Assembly (NCBI GenBank): GCA_031290615.1
Contig: JAITNF010000031.1
Coordinates: 1 to 43,269 of the forward strand
Length of the DNA stretch: 43,269 nt
Source of the DNA: Desulfovibrio sp.
Lineage (GTDB): Bacteria > Desulfobacterota > Desulfovibrionia > Desulfovibrionales > Desulfovibrionaceae
Direction of reading: 5' to 3'
Shown piece by piece: positions 31,144 to 40,921 of the stretch. The position numbers and the translations under genes are program-made. Position 1 is the stretch's first letter; each line of letters starts with the position of its first letter. The notes under the pieces are model-generated. The model was not told the DNA's origin and ran no database searches. It saw only the letters and a list, made by a program, of their open reading frames with translations.

Positions 31144-31467
31144 TTACACTTTTTCCATTGTGCATTTCAGGGGAAAACCGGCTTCCTGCGCCTTGCCATA
31201 CACTAGGTGTATCTTGGCTTCAGCCACTTCACGCGTATATATGCCGCATTGCCCTACACCCTGCTGGTGAACATTCATCATGACGGCTGTGGCCTGTTCA
31301 ATTGTTTTATGGAATATTGAACGAAGAATGCCAACCACAAAATCCATGCTCGTGTAGTCATCATTGTGCAGCAATACGGCGTAGCGGTCCGGTTCCTTGA
31401 GTTTTTTGTCGATTGCTACGCCACCGTCTTCTTCATGTTCAGGTCTGTTGTCCTGATGTAGCCCCAT
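31144..31467 (-). CDS. clpS: ATP-dependent Clp protease adaptor ClpS
   Basis: KLKEPDRYAVLLHNDDYTSMDFVVGILRSIFHKTIEQATAVMMNVHQQGVGQCGIYTREVAEAKI; start at MGLHQDN. Confidence 0.95.
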   Translation of the reverse strand: MGLHQDNRPEHEEDGGVAIDKKLKEPDRYAVLLHNDDYTSMDFVVGILRSIFHKTIEQATAVMMNVHQQGVGQCGIYTREVAEAKIHLVYGKAQEAGFPLKCTMEKV

Positions 31468-31468
31468 C

Positions 31469-32080
31469 TCAAACTTCCCGCGCAAGGCCAAGTTTTTTTC
31501 GCCAGAAATTGCGCTGCTTCTCATTGAAAACAAAGGAAAGATCAACCGGCATATTGTGCAAGCTTCGCCAGTCCTGATGCAGCACGTGATAATTTTTGGT
31601 ACTTGCCGTCCACTTGTCAAGGTACAATAGTTCAGCCGCCTGAATGATATTTTCTGGTTCACCTTCTAATTCAAGCGCCGTCATAAACGGCAACACGTCC
31701 AGGCACACTTCCACGGTTTCCAGTCGCCATATCTCGCGAATTTTTTCATATCGGGCCGTGGTTGAATATCCCAAATCTTCCAGTACGGAGCGCAAGGACG
31801 CGCTGTCGGCCACTTCTGTTTCCAGCTCATCGCGGATTTTAAAATTCTCTCTCTGTTCGGCAGTCAATTTGAGCGTCAGCAGACATCGCGTTTTATCCGG
31901 CCATTCCTGCGTGCGTAAACGCAAAAGGCGTTTGCTCCGAAACAGTTCGGCGCCTGGCGTGTCAAAAATCACGTTCCGCTCAAAATGCGCACCGAAAAAA
32001 TGCGCCTCCTGCGTTTCAAGGGCCGACCGAATGGCGTTGAAATCCACATTCAGGTATTTGCATTCAATTTCCAGTGACAT
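31469..32080 (-). CDS. CYTH-domain protein (class IV adenylate cyclase/triphosphatase-like)
   Basis: MSLEIECKYLNVD...LLRLRTQEW...LTLK...RDELETEV...LGYSTTARYEKIREIWRLETVEVCLDVLPF...ALELEGEPENI...Y. Confidence 0.85.
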   Translation of the reverse strand: MSLEIECKYLNVDFNAIRSALETQEAHFFGAHFERNVIFDTPGAELFRSKRLLRLRTQEWPDKTRCLLTLKLTAEQRENFKIRDELETEVADSASLRSVLEDLGYSTTARYEKIREIWRLETVEVCLDVLPFMTALELEGEPENIIQAAELLYLDKWTASTKNYHVLHQDWRSLHNMPVDLSFVFNEKQRNFWRKKLGLAREV

Positions 32081-32083
32081 GAT

Positions 32084-33412
32084 TCAACTTCGACGAAAAA
32101 GAATGCGTTGCATGGCCGACACGGTGCTGACTCCGTCAGGATGGACAATAGGATTATAACCGAGCCGTTGCGCCTGCGCAAAACGCAAACCATGCTCCGT
32201 TACCGGGCGGACCTGGCCGTTCATATCAACCTCCCCCCACAGCACACATTTTTCGGGCAAAGGCACGTCATAATAGGAAGAAAGCACCGCCGTTACCAGC
32301 GCCAGATCCATGCCAGGCTCCTGCAAACGGATGCCGCCGCCCACCTTGGCATAAATATCCATCTGGCCGAAATTGAGTTTAAGACGCTTTTCAAGCACTG
32401 CCAACAGCAAATGCAGGCGGTTAACGTCAAAACCAAGTGCCGCACGGCGTGGCATGCTTAAAAACGAGCGGGCCACAAGGGCCTGCACTTCCACCGCCAG
32501 CGGCCGATGTCCGTCCACGGCCATCACGACCGCTGTGCCCGACAGCGATGCGTCACGCGCGTCCAGAAAAAAGGTGGACGGATCATTCACCACCTGCATG
32601 CCGTCCGCGCCCATGCGGAAGACAAACAGTTCCTCATTGGGAGCAAAACGGTTTTTGAGGACCCGCATAAGGCGAAAAGCGTTTCGCCTGTCTCCCTCAA
32701 GCGCTATGACCGTGTCCACCGCGTGTTCCAGAAGACGTGGCCCCGCCAGAACGCCGTCCTTGGTGACATGGCCGACAAGCATCAAAGTCGTGGAACTGCG
32801 ACGACAAGCTTCCAGCAAAGATGTGGCGACAGCACGCACTTGGCTCACATTGCCCGGCAGGCCCTCTGCCACCGGGCTCGCCATTGTCTGGACCGAGTCA
32901 AGAACAAGCAGCGCCGGAGATTCCGCGTCAATCGCGCGCAGTACATCTTCCGCCTGTGAAGTGGCCAGGGCCATGAGATTGGGAACAAGCACCCCAAGGC
33001 GCTCCGCGCGGGCTCTAATTTGTTGCAGGGATTCTTCACCTGTGGCGTACAGTACAGATCTTCCCTGACTTGCGACAGAACCAGCCACCTGAAGCAAAAG
33101 GGTTGACTTGCCTATACCGGGCTCTCCGCCGACAAGAATGGCTGCCCCCGGCACAAGCCCCTTTCCCAGGGCTCTGTCTACGGCCGACAGCCCGCTTGTG
33201 TATGGATGACTGGAGTGCTGCACATCCCGCAAAGTCATGGGACGATTTTCTGTCTGAGATCGCCCTGACCGACCGCGCTGCCTGTTTGCGGCGGGAGACA
33301 GAAGTACGGCTTCAAGAGTGTTCCAGGCATGGCACCGGGAGCACTGACCGCACCACTGCGATACTTGTGCCTTGCAGGCTGAACAAACATACGTCTCACG
33401 AGTTCTACTCAT
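32084..33412 (-). CDS. radA: DNA repair protein RadA
   Basis: Zn finger CSACKAQVSQWCGQCSRC; Walker A GGEPGIGKSTLLLQ; KNRF motif (VLKNRFAPNEELFVF); Lon-like C-terminal domain. Confidence 0.97.
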   Translation of the reverse strand: MSRTRETYVCSACKAQVSQWCGQCSRCHAWNTLEAVLLSPAANRQRGRSGRSQTENRPMTLRDVQHSSHPYTSGLSAVDRALGKGLVPGAAILVGGEPGIGKSTLLLQVAGSVASQGRSVLYATGEESLQQIRARAERLGVLVPNLMALATSQAEDVLRAIDAESPALLVLDSVQTMASPVAEGLPGNVSQVRAVATSLLEACRRSSTTLMLVGHVTKDGVLAGPRLLEHAVDTVIALEGDRRNAFRLMRVLKNRFAPNEELFVFRMGADGMQVVNDPSTFFLDARDASLSGTAVVMAVDGHRPLAVEVQALVARSFLSMPRRAALGFDVNRLHLLLAVLEKRLKLNFGQMDIYAKVGGGIRLQEPGMDLALVTAVLSSYYDVPLPEKCVLWGEVDMNGQVRPVTEHGLRFAQAQRLGYNPIVHPDGVSTVSAMQRILFRRS

Positions 33413-33723
33413 TGAAAATCTTCCACCAGTTCCGGCGGATCTGTAACATGCAGCATTTTTACGTTGGCCAGTCTCATCCTGCGCCAGTTTGCGGCGCAGG
33501 ACAAGCCGGCGGCGTTTAAAACCCGCTTCCCCTTTTCGTTGTTCGGCGACGTCTGCAAAAAAAGTTCGTGAATTACTTTAGAAAATCATTCGGACAATAG
33601 AAAAAGAGTCATTCGTAGAAGCTTCCCTGGGGCCGGTTTCGGCTTGCTGGTATCATCCTTGGTCATCACCTTCTGCAGTAAATGCGTCTGTATCATATTT
33701 TCAACTCGCGTAGTTGATTCGGA

Positions 33724-34500
33724 CTATTTTGAATTGGGACAATTACTTTTGTTATTACGGATTACGTTGTTGGCGCGTCGACATTCCAATAAAGGTTCGG
33801 GGGATACAAAACGGGTATTGTCCAGCCGAAGGGGCAATGGCCTCACAAAACCGGACGGGGCGATATTCATGCGGATGATGCACCATGCGCCGAGCGGCAT
33901 GACATGCCCACAGGCCTGACGAAGAATGCCGGCGTACCGTCTGTTCCATATATTTACAGGTCCGGACAGCGTACTCAACAAAGTCAATCGACCCATACTG
34001 TATTTTTTCAGCTTTCGCCATACACCAAAACAGTTATACGTCGGCCACGGCCAAAATTTTCCCCTCCCGAACCGATGCAGCATGTAAGGCAGGGAGGCCG
34101 AATTCCAAAAGGTAACGGCAATTCCTCCGGCAGCTACACGCAATGCCTCATCCAGGCTGTTTTCAAAGGCCTTCAAATCACTTGCCGCGGCATGAAGAAT
34201 TACCCAGTCAAAGGCATCGCCCTCAAAGGGCAGATGATCGTCCGCCGCCGCCACGACTTCCGCCCGAAAACCGGCATGTTCCAGAGCCCGATCTCGCAGC
34301 CAGACATCATGTTCGGTCGCGGTCACGTCAAAACCACATTCCCAAAGCATGGACAAAAAGTGACCGTCCCCGCAATTCACTTCCAGAAGGCTTTTACCCC
34401 GGCGCGGCCAGACTGCGAGGCTGCTTTGCAATAAATTCATACGCGCTTTCAGGCCAAGGCGGCCCGATATTTTCAGCCTACGGCTTTCATTCTGCCCCAT
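33724..34500 (-). CDS. Class I SAM-dependent methyltransferase
   Basis: SLLEVNCGDGHFLSMLWECGFDVTATEHD...LPFEGDAFDWVILHAAASDLKAFENSLDEALRVAAGGIAVTFWN. Confidence 0.82.
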   Translation of the reverse strand: MGQNESRRLKISGRLGLKARMNLLQSSLAVWPRRGKSLLEVNCGDGHFLSMLWECGFDVTATEHDVWLRDRALEHAGFRAEVVAAADDHLPFEGDAFDWVILHAAASDLKAFENSLDEALRVAAGGIAVTFWNSASLPYMLHRFGRGKFWPWPTYNCFGVWRKLKKYSMGRLTLLSTLSGPVNIWNRRYAGILRQACGHVMPLGAWCIIRMNIAPSGFVRPLPLRLDNTRFVSPEPLLECRRANNVIRNNKSNCPNSK

Positions 34501-34639
34501 GCCTTCCTCCGGTAGCTATATAAAGGATTAAAGCAGAATCCGCACAGTTATGCAATAATCGGAAGGAACAAATAAAACGGCTCCGAAATTCGTCCGATCA
34601 CGACAGTGACTATAATATCATATCAAGTTATTTATATCA

Positions 34640-34830
34640 ATATTTGAGAGTGGTTACAAATCCCAGTCTAGCGTCGTTGAAGATGACGAGGAAGAAGAAC
34701 CCGCGTAATCGGCTGAAGGCGAAAAGCCGAAAGCCGAAAAGCCGGATAAAAATAAGGCTGAGGGGCAAGTACAAGAAGCCAAAGCCCAGACGGCGACTGA
34801 CTTGCCGGAAAAGCCTTTGGAGTAGCATGA
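34640..34830 (+). pseudogene. Lys/Glu-rich low-complexity tail of a decayed protein
   Basis: 'SSVVEDDEEEEPA*SAEGEKPKAEKPDKNKAEGQVQEAKAQTATDLPEKPLE*'; codon-like composition but an internal stop and no start. Confidence 0.35.
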
Positions 34831-34995
34831 TTAAGAGGAACGGACACCACCGGCAGGGCGTCCATTCCTCAACTTGAAAAAAGGAGAGAGAGGGGGGGGG
34901 TAATCGTTAGCGCTACTTCACATGAAAATCCGGCATAATTTTTCCTCCAGAACAAAAAAGGGCTTACGATGATTTTTGTAACTCCTTTAAATTTC

Positions 34996-35071
<76 letters not shown>

Positions 35072-35719
35072 AGCGATTAAATATAATCGCCCGAGTACGC
35101 CTGATTTGTCAAGAGACAACACGCAAATTTTCAGAGTAGACGCATGGGGCTGTAATAGTCTGAAATACCCGCATAAATTTTTTGTTTGTTCAGACCCACA
35201 AGACAATATTCGCCGCGCTTGTGATTTCATGCCTTGTCCAGAAACCGCGGCCGGTTTTTATTGGCCAGTTCAGACATAGACAAGCTGTTCAGGCTTGTCG
35301 TTTTCATCCTCAAATTCGCGCATCCGTCGCACGTCCGGGGCTTCAATCCCGGCTGTACCAGGACTTCCACTTGCAGTATGGCGCAGATGCTCCCATGATC
35401 CCGGCAGATATCCTTGACGGCAATGCCGCCTTCCACCCAACGTTTCCACTTTTCAATGACTCTATTGTACGGGGACTTTACAACATCCAATAAGACAGAG
35501 TTAAATCTGTCGTCGATATTTTTTGAGAGATGACCAATGGGAGCGGATAAAGGACGCATTGCCGGGGAAGTCTGAAGATCCTGGCGGAACATGTGCCGAT
35601 AATCATTTATTTGTAAAAGCTTGTAATGTGGACAGCAAAGACTGGAGCGCCTTGGCGATATTTGTCATATGAGTCAGATGCTCTTGGAAATCCGATGAAG
35701 TTTATTTTGACTGGTGGGG

Positions 35720-35886
35720 AATAAGCTGATTGCTTACAGAAACTGCCCTTTGAAGACCATGCTTGATGACGTAAGTTTTCCACTTGTCACCTCCATGTCG
35801 CCTACTCGCGAAATACCATGTGAAAGCGGAAAACACGGATGAATACGTTCATGTTGTTCGACGGAAAGATAAAAAAGACTGCTCAT
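35720..35886 (-). mobile_element. IS5-family transposase N-terminal remnant
   Basis: 'MSSLFYLSVEQHERIHPCFPLSHGISRVGDMEVTSG' then frameshift 'YVIKHGLQR'; near-identical DNA to the 12.0 kb copy (ttttttatctttccgtcgaacaac). Confidence 0.78.
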
Positions 35887-35954
35887 ATGGCATCTCCAGA
35901 CGCAGAGATAGCCCATATTCATAATTTGTGCAATTAATGAGTCTTGAAGTCCAG

Positions 35955-36060
35955 CTAGCTGATTCAAGCTGGTTGTGTTTTTTGACATTGATGCTGGTGA
36001 TTCTAGCATCAAGAGGGCATATGATGGTCAAGGTTCGTCAAGTTCAAACTAACACACTAC
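35955..36060. repeat. Dispersed repeat copy 3 (right part)
   Basis: 'gctgattcaagctggttgtgttttttgacattgatgctggtgattctagcatcaagagggcatatgatggtcaaggttcgtcaagttcaaactaacacactac' aligns to 26698-26799. Confidence 0.8.
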
Positions 36061-37007
36061 CCGGTTTTGACCTGTTCTTCAAAATACGCAATGGTTTTTT
36101 CAAGGCCTTCTCGTAGTGGCACGGATGGCTCCCAGCCAAGTTTTTCGCGCGCGAGGGAAATATTCGGCCGGCGCTGTTTAGGATCGTCGCGCGGCAAGGG
36201 CTTGCAGACAAGGGAAGAACGGCTGCCGGTGAGTTCGAGCACCTGTTCCGCCAGTTCCCTTATGGAAAATTCACCGGGATTGCCCATATTCACTGGACCG
36301 ACAAAGTCTTCCGGCGAAGCCATAAAACGCGTCATGCACGTGACGAGGTCATCTACATAGCAGAAAGAACGGGTCTGGTTGCCGTCGCCATAGATAGTGA
36401 CAGGTTCGTTCTTGAGGGCCTGAATGATGAAGTTGGAAACCACGCGGCCGTCGTTCGGGTGCATCTTCGGCCCGTAGGTGTTGAAAATGCGGCCAACCTT
36501 CACGGGCAGCCCGCTTTGCCGCCAATAGGCGAACAGCAGCGCCTCCGCGCAACGCTTGCCTTCGTCATAGCAGGAACGTATGCCGTTGGGATTGACATGG
36601 CCCCAGTAGTCCTCGGTCTGCGGATGCACTTCCGGCTCTCCGTAAACTTCGCTGGTGGATGCCTGGTAAATACGCGCCCTGAGGCGTTTGGCGAGCCCCA
36701 GCATATTGATGGCCCCGTGCACGCATGTTTTGATGGTCTGTACCGGATCCTGCTGATAGTGGACAGGTGATGCCGGACACGCCAGATTATATATTTCGTC
36801 GACTTCCACATAGAGTGGAAAAGTGACGTCGTGGCGGATGAGTTCGAAGCGCCTGTTGTCCATGAGGTGTTCCACATTGGCGCGGGAGCTGGAAAAGAAA
36901 TTGTCCACACACAGGACTTCATGCCCCATGTCAAGCAGGCGTTCACACAGATGGGAGCCAAGAAATCCCGATCCACCGGTCACAAGAACACGTTTTCTCA
37001 GGTGCAT
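36057..37007 (-). CDS. UDP-glucuronate decarboxylase (UXS-type NAD-dependent epimerase)
   Basis: [43 protein letters not shown]...[42 protein letters not shown]...[23 protein letters not shown]. Confidence 0.92.
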   Translation of the reverse strand: MHLRKRVLVTGGSGFLGSHLCERLLDMGHEVLCVDNFFSSSRANVEHLMDNRRFELIRHDVTFPLYVEVDEIYNLACPASPVHYQQDPVQTIKTCVHGAINMLGLAKRLRARIYQASTSEVYGEPEVHPQTEDYWGHVNPNGIRSCYDEGKRCAEALLFAYWRQSGLPVKVGRIFNTYGPKMHPNDGRVVSNFIIQALKNEPVTIYGDGNQTRSFCYVDDLVTCMTRFMASPEDFVGPVNMGNPGEFSIRELAEQVLELTGSRSSLVCKPLPRDDPKQRRPNISLAREKLGWEPSVPLREGLEKTIAYFEEQVKTG

Positions 37008-38119
37008 ATTTTCTCCCTGTAACTTTCCGGAGCATAATCCATGGTGCGCTGCACAGGGGTGAAGCCCGCCGTCAGGACAATTTTGTGTATTTCTTCACGG
37101 GAGAGGCGGTATAACACTCCAGCCGCAGCCACCACGTTTTCTTCAATCATCAGGGAACCGAAGTCATTAGCGCCGTAAAAGAGCGCCAGTTGCGCCACCT
37201 GTGGCCCCATCGTCACCCAGGATGCCTGAATGTTCGACACATTGTCGAGGACCAGACGAGAAATGGCGAGTATCCTAAGATAGGCCGGCGCCGGCAGGGG
37301 GATTCTGGGTATTCTGGTATTGCCCGGCTGAAACGTCCAGGGAATAAAGGCCGTAAATCCATGCGTGCGATCCTGCAATGCACGCACGGCAAGAAGATGG
37401 TCCAGCCGGTTAGATGGGGTTTCTTCATGGCCGAACATCATAGTTGCAGTAGTGCGCAGCCCGAGAGTGTGCGCTTCTTCCATGACAAAAAGCCATTCAT
37501 CGGCGGAGCATTTGTTGGGAGAAACCACGGCCCTGACATCGTTGTGCAGGATTTCCGCGCCGCCGCCCGGCAGAGAATGCAAACCGGCCGCCATGAGACG
37601 CGCGAGGACGTTTTTTACCGGGAGACTAAATTTTTTGGACCAGAAAAAAATCTCCGGCGGAGAAAAGGCGTGAATATGCAGGGTGGGCCATGTTTCGCGC
37701 AACCAGCGCAGCAGGTCTTCATACCATTCTAGCGGCAGACCGGGATGGTGCCCGCCTTGCAGCAGAATCTGCGTACCGCCGAGGCGTAATGTTTCTTCCA
37801 CCTTACGCGCTATTTCTTCCCTGCTGATCACATAGGCCCCGGGGCTTTCCGGGGGAAGGAAAAACGCGCAAAAGCGGCAACCACACACACACACATTGGA
37901 GTAGTTGATATTGCGGTCCCCGACATAGGTTACCACCGGGTCGGGATGCAGACGCAGGCGCGCGGCGTGGGCAAGGGTCGCCAGGGTGTGCAGGCTTGCC
38001 CTGAAGTACAGAATTTCCGCAGCAGCGCGGTCAAGGCGCTCACCGCGCCGCGCCGATTTCGCCGCTTTGCGCACGTCAGGGTTTTCTTCAAAAGCGCTGT
38101 GCGCCGGTTCAAAGTACAC
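36998..38119 (-). CDS. mqnC: Cyclic dehypoxanthinyl futalosine synthase (radical SAM)
   Basis: [25 protein letters not shown] (radical SAM CxxxCxxC); [23 protein letters not shown]; the ORF opens at 38179 but an in-frame GTG at 38119 just overlaps the mqnE stop. Confidence 0.88.
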   Translation of the reverse strand: MYFEPAHSAFEENPDVRKAAKSARRGERLDRAAAEILYFRASLHTLATLAHAARLRLHPDPVVTYVGDRNINYSNVCVCGCRFCAFFLPPESPGAYVISREEIARKVEETLRLGGTQILLQGGHHPGLPLEWYEDLLRWLRETWPTLHIHAFSPPEIFFWSKKFSLPVKNVLARLMAAGLHSLPGGGAEILHNDVRAVVSPNKCSADEWLFVMEEAHTLGLRTTATMMFGHEETPSNRLDHLLAVRALQDRTHGFTAFIPWTFQPGNTRIPRIPLPAPAYLRILAISRLVLDNVSNIQASWVTMGPQVAQLALFYGANDFGSLMIEENVVAAAGVLYRLSREEIHKIVLTAGFTPVQRTMDYAPESYREKICT

Positions 38120-39278
38120 GGCGCGCCTCCACAGCGGCTCTCGCTGCGGCCTCTGCGGCATTCGGGGCCAGACTTTCAAATAAGGCGTTGCGCCGTACCG
38201 GTCTGAAACCAGAATTACGTATCATTTCTTCCAATTCCACGATAGTCATCCCCCGGGAAGATTCAGCTCCGGCCATATGCCCGATGTGCTCCTCAATGAT
38301 TGTTCCGTCCAGGTCGTCCGCGCCGAACCAAAGGGCCGTCTGCGCGGATTTCGGCCCCATCATTATCCAGTAGGCCTTGATATGGGGGATATTGTCCAGC
38401 ATCAGCCGAGAAACAGCCACTGTGCGCAGTTGATCAAGGCCGCACTGGGGGCCGGATTTCTCCTTCGGCAGTTTGAGGGCGTTATTTTTCGTTAAAAATG
38501 GCAAGGGGATGAAACAGGTAAAACCGCCGCTTTCGTCCTGCTGTTCGCGCAGGCGGCAGAGATGATCCACCCGGTTGGCGTATGTTTCCAGGTGGCCGAA
38601 AAGCATGGTGCAGTTGGTTTTTATACCTAGGGAATGGGCTTCAGCCGAGATGCGTAGCCAGGTTGCGGAGTCCGCCTTGTGCGGGCAAATTTGCGCACGC
38701 ACGGCTTCATCAAAAATTTCGGCGCCGCCGCCAGTCATCATGACAAGCCCGGCTGCCTTGAGACGCCGGAGCACTTCAAGGGTGCTCATGCCCCCAAGGT
38801 CGGCAAAATGCGCGATTTCCACCGGCGTAAAGGCTTTTACCGGCAGTTGCGGGTTGTATTCGCGCACGGCACTGAAAACATCTTCAAACCAGACCAGGGG
38901 CAAGGTGGGGTGACAGCCGCCCACGAAGTGCATTTCGTCTAGGTGTATCGGACTTTGGTCCGCCGCGTGCAGACGCGAGAGGATGTCCTCTCTGCTCAGG
39001 ACAAATGCTCCTGGATCACTTTCCCTGTCGCGGCGAAAGGCGCAGAAGACGCAGCCGTTGACACAGATGTTGGTATAATTGATTTGCCGATTGACGACAT
39101 AAAAAACCGCGTTCCGATGTAGGCGCACGCGCGTATGCATGGCCAGCGCCCCTACGGCCGTGACGTCCGGGCAGGCGAAGAGCGTGAGACCGTCGTCAAA
39201 GCTCAGTCGCCGACCGGAGCGCACCTTGTCGTATATGGACGAAAGACCTAGTTTGTCATAATATGTCGCGTCAAGCAT
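38109..39278 (-). CDS. mqnE: Aminodeoxyfutalosine synthase (radical SAM)
   Basis: FYVVNRQINYTNICVNGCVFCAFRRD; EMHFVGGCHPTLPLVWFEDV; MMTGGGAEIFDEAVRAQICPHK. Confidence 0.88.
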   Translation of the reverse strand: MLDATYYDKLGLSSIYDKVRSGRRLSFDDGLTLFACPDVTAVGALAMHTRVRLHRNAVFYVVNRQINYTNICVNGCVFCAFRRDRESDPGAFVLSREDILSRLHAADQSPIHLDEMHFVGGCHPTLPLVWFEDVFSAVREYNPQLPVKAFTPVEIAHFADLGGMSTLEVLRRLKAAGLVMMTGGGAEIFDEAVRAQICPHKADSATWLRISAEAHSLGIKTNCTMLFGHLETYANRVDHLCRLREQQDESGGFTCFIPLPFLTKNNALKLPKEKSGPQCGLDQLRTVAVSRLMLDNIPHIKAYWIMMGPKSAQTALWFGADDLDGTIIEEHIGHMAGAESSRGMTIVELEEMIRNSGFRPVRRNALFESLAPNAAEAAARAAVEARRVL

Positions 39279-39428
39279 TTACAAAATTCCGTATTGCGGT
39301 ACAGATAAAAAAGCAACGCCATGTTGAAACAGAATAATTTTAACAATATGCCATAGCGAAGTTTTTTGCAATGGAAAAGAGCGAATGTGTTAGTTTGAAA
39401 TTGACGTTATCTCTTTCTGGCTGATCCT

Positions 39429-39610
39429 TATGTACAAAAACTCATCCGCCGCAAAGCCAGAGATATAGTAGGGCATTACTGGTTCACCCAAACTGGACTG
39501 GGAAGACATTGAATGGTTATCACCCACCGACTCGCTTGCCTTATCCCGGCACGCAGACCAAATGCCCAACTGATATCAAACCGTCAGCTTGTCACGGAAG
39601 AGTATGCGGA
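39429..39610 (+). pseudogene. Possible sigma-70-like/prophage-type sigma factor N-terminal remnant
   Basis: 'DPYVQKLIRRKARDIVGHYWFTQTG' then frameshift 'DIEWL' resembles the start of small sigma factors (NPYVQ-LIRRKAR...DREDIEQE). Weak. Confidence 0.3.
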
Positions 39611-39811
39611 AATCGTACGGTCGACGCAATGAAACCTAGATTGCCGGATACCTATGCCCGCGCTGCACGGACTGCTCAGCATGGGGCTGAATCTAAGCGG
39701 GGGATGCCCTGCCCCATACCGGAAGAACACGGACGGGAGCGGCAGATTCCGCATGCGTATAACAGGAGATGCAACTCCGACACCTCGGAGACGAAGAGCA
39801 ATACTGTCGAA

Positions 39812-40003
39812 TTATATTTGATCAGCGTTCTTCAGTCGGTTAACAACTTCGGCATAAAGATCAAAGTGTTGGGTGATGGCTTCCTCTTCGGTCACACTGG
39901 CTCCGCTGACGTACAGCGTGGCGGCTGCCTGTGTAATGGATGCCGCAACAATGAGCTTCTTGTCGTAGTCCACCGGCATCTGAACGGTGATCCTCTGGGG
40001 CAT
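39812..40003 (-). CDS. Small hypothetical protein
   Basis: MPQRITVQMPVDYDKKLIVAASITQAAATLYVSGASVTEEEAITQHFDLYAEVVNRLKNADQI; protein-like composition, uninterrupted 63 aa in a decayed island. Confidence 0.4.
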   Translation of the reverse strand: MPQRITVQMPVDYDKKLIVAASITQAAATLYVSGASVTEEEAITQHFDLYAEVVNRLKNADQI

Positions 40004-40439
40004 ATCCTTAACTTCCTGAGAGAATATGGCCTTCTCGTCAACTATCTCTAGACTATGTCTGTTCTGGCGCTACCACGACTACCAGTACCAATCTTTCTGA
40101 ACTTCCGGCAGAATAGATGTTTCGGAGCTTTTATCATCAGGGAATATTTGGGGCGGCTTGCGGGAAATATTCTTTTTCGGCACTGGCTTCGGACAATAAT
40201 TGTTCCCAATCAACGGCGAAATCCAGCAGTACCAGGATGTTATGCGGCGCGCGGCGCCCCTATCTGCCTAATCATCGCTCGTCGGTGATCGACGTGCGAC
40301 GCGTGTTGGACAGCTTCGCGTTCATTAGGTAGTGAAGGCATTTATCTCCCCGCCGGGAGAATCCGTCGTCGTGTTGGCGGCTTCCGAAAAGCAACCTGTA
40401 GCGCACAGAGCAAAACACAGTATTGCCGTTACTCCGCAG

Positions 40440-40650
40440 TAAAAAATTACAATGCGTTAACGGCATCCTCAAGATGCCGCAACCAGATTTTCGTAAAACC
40501 CGCGTATTCCTCCATCCCTTTCAGCACGGAAACACAGACCCTGCCAGCAGCTTCAATGTCCACCAGCATACCTGCAGGGCGTGACGCCTTACTACGGAAA
40601 GTAAGGGCATTAGCCAGAGCCTGAAAGAAAGCCTCGGTGGCGCGCGCCGT
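40440..40650 (-). pseudogene. Unidentified protein fragment
   Basis: Minus-strand reading 'ATEAFFQALANALTFRSKASRPAGMLVDIEAAGRVCVSVLKGMEEYAGFTKIWLRHLEDAVNAL*' has protein-like composition but no start in the window. Confidence 0.3.
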
Positions 40651-40921
40651 GCCCTATCAACACCACGACCCATCAACAGATGGTTTGCAAGGGCTGCATG
40701 GCGATTTTGTTTTCAAAACGCTCAAAAGCAAACCACTACGAGGACTTGACGGCGGAGTCGCTTTTTTGCTTGGCGCTTCCGCAATATAATCGACGTGTAG
40801 ATCCAACGCACTCCGTAAAAACGAACGCGCACGAGCTCGTTAAACTTTTTCAGGAAAATTTGCCCTTGGGGATTACTTGCGCCAAAGGCCACCAGAAGAA
40901 TCGTGTGTTTAATTCCTTAGC

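Noticed and set aside
29544-31283. Long plus-strand ORFs (234 and 329 aa)
   Set aside because: Antisense shadows of clpA, which has convincing motifs.
34891-34900. Run of nine G residues as a phase-variation tract
   Set aside because: Not in or next to an intact reading frame; it follows a decayed tail, so no switch is supported.
35182-35592. ORFs on both strands (103 and 121 aa), one with 'PYNRVIEKWKRWVEGGI' reminiscent of IS5 transposases
   Set aside because: Spacing to the IS5 N-terminus at 35.8 kb is wrong and the rest does not match; left unassigned.
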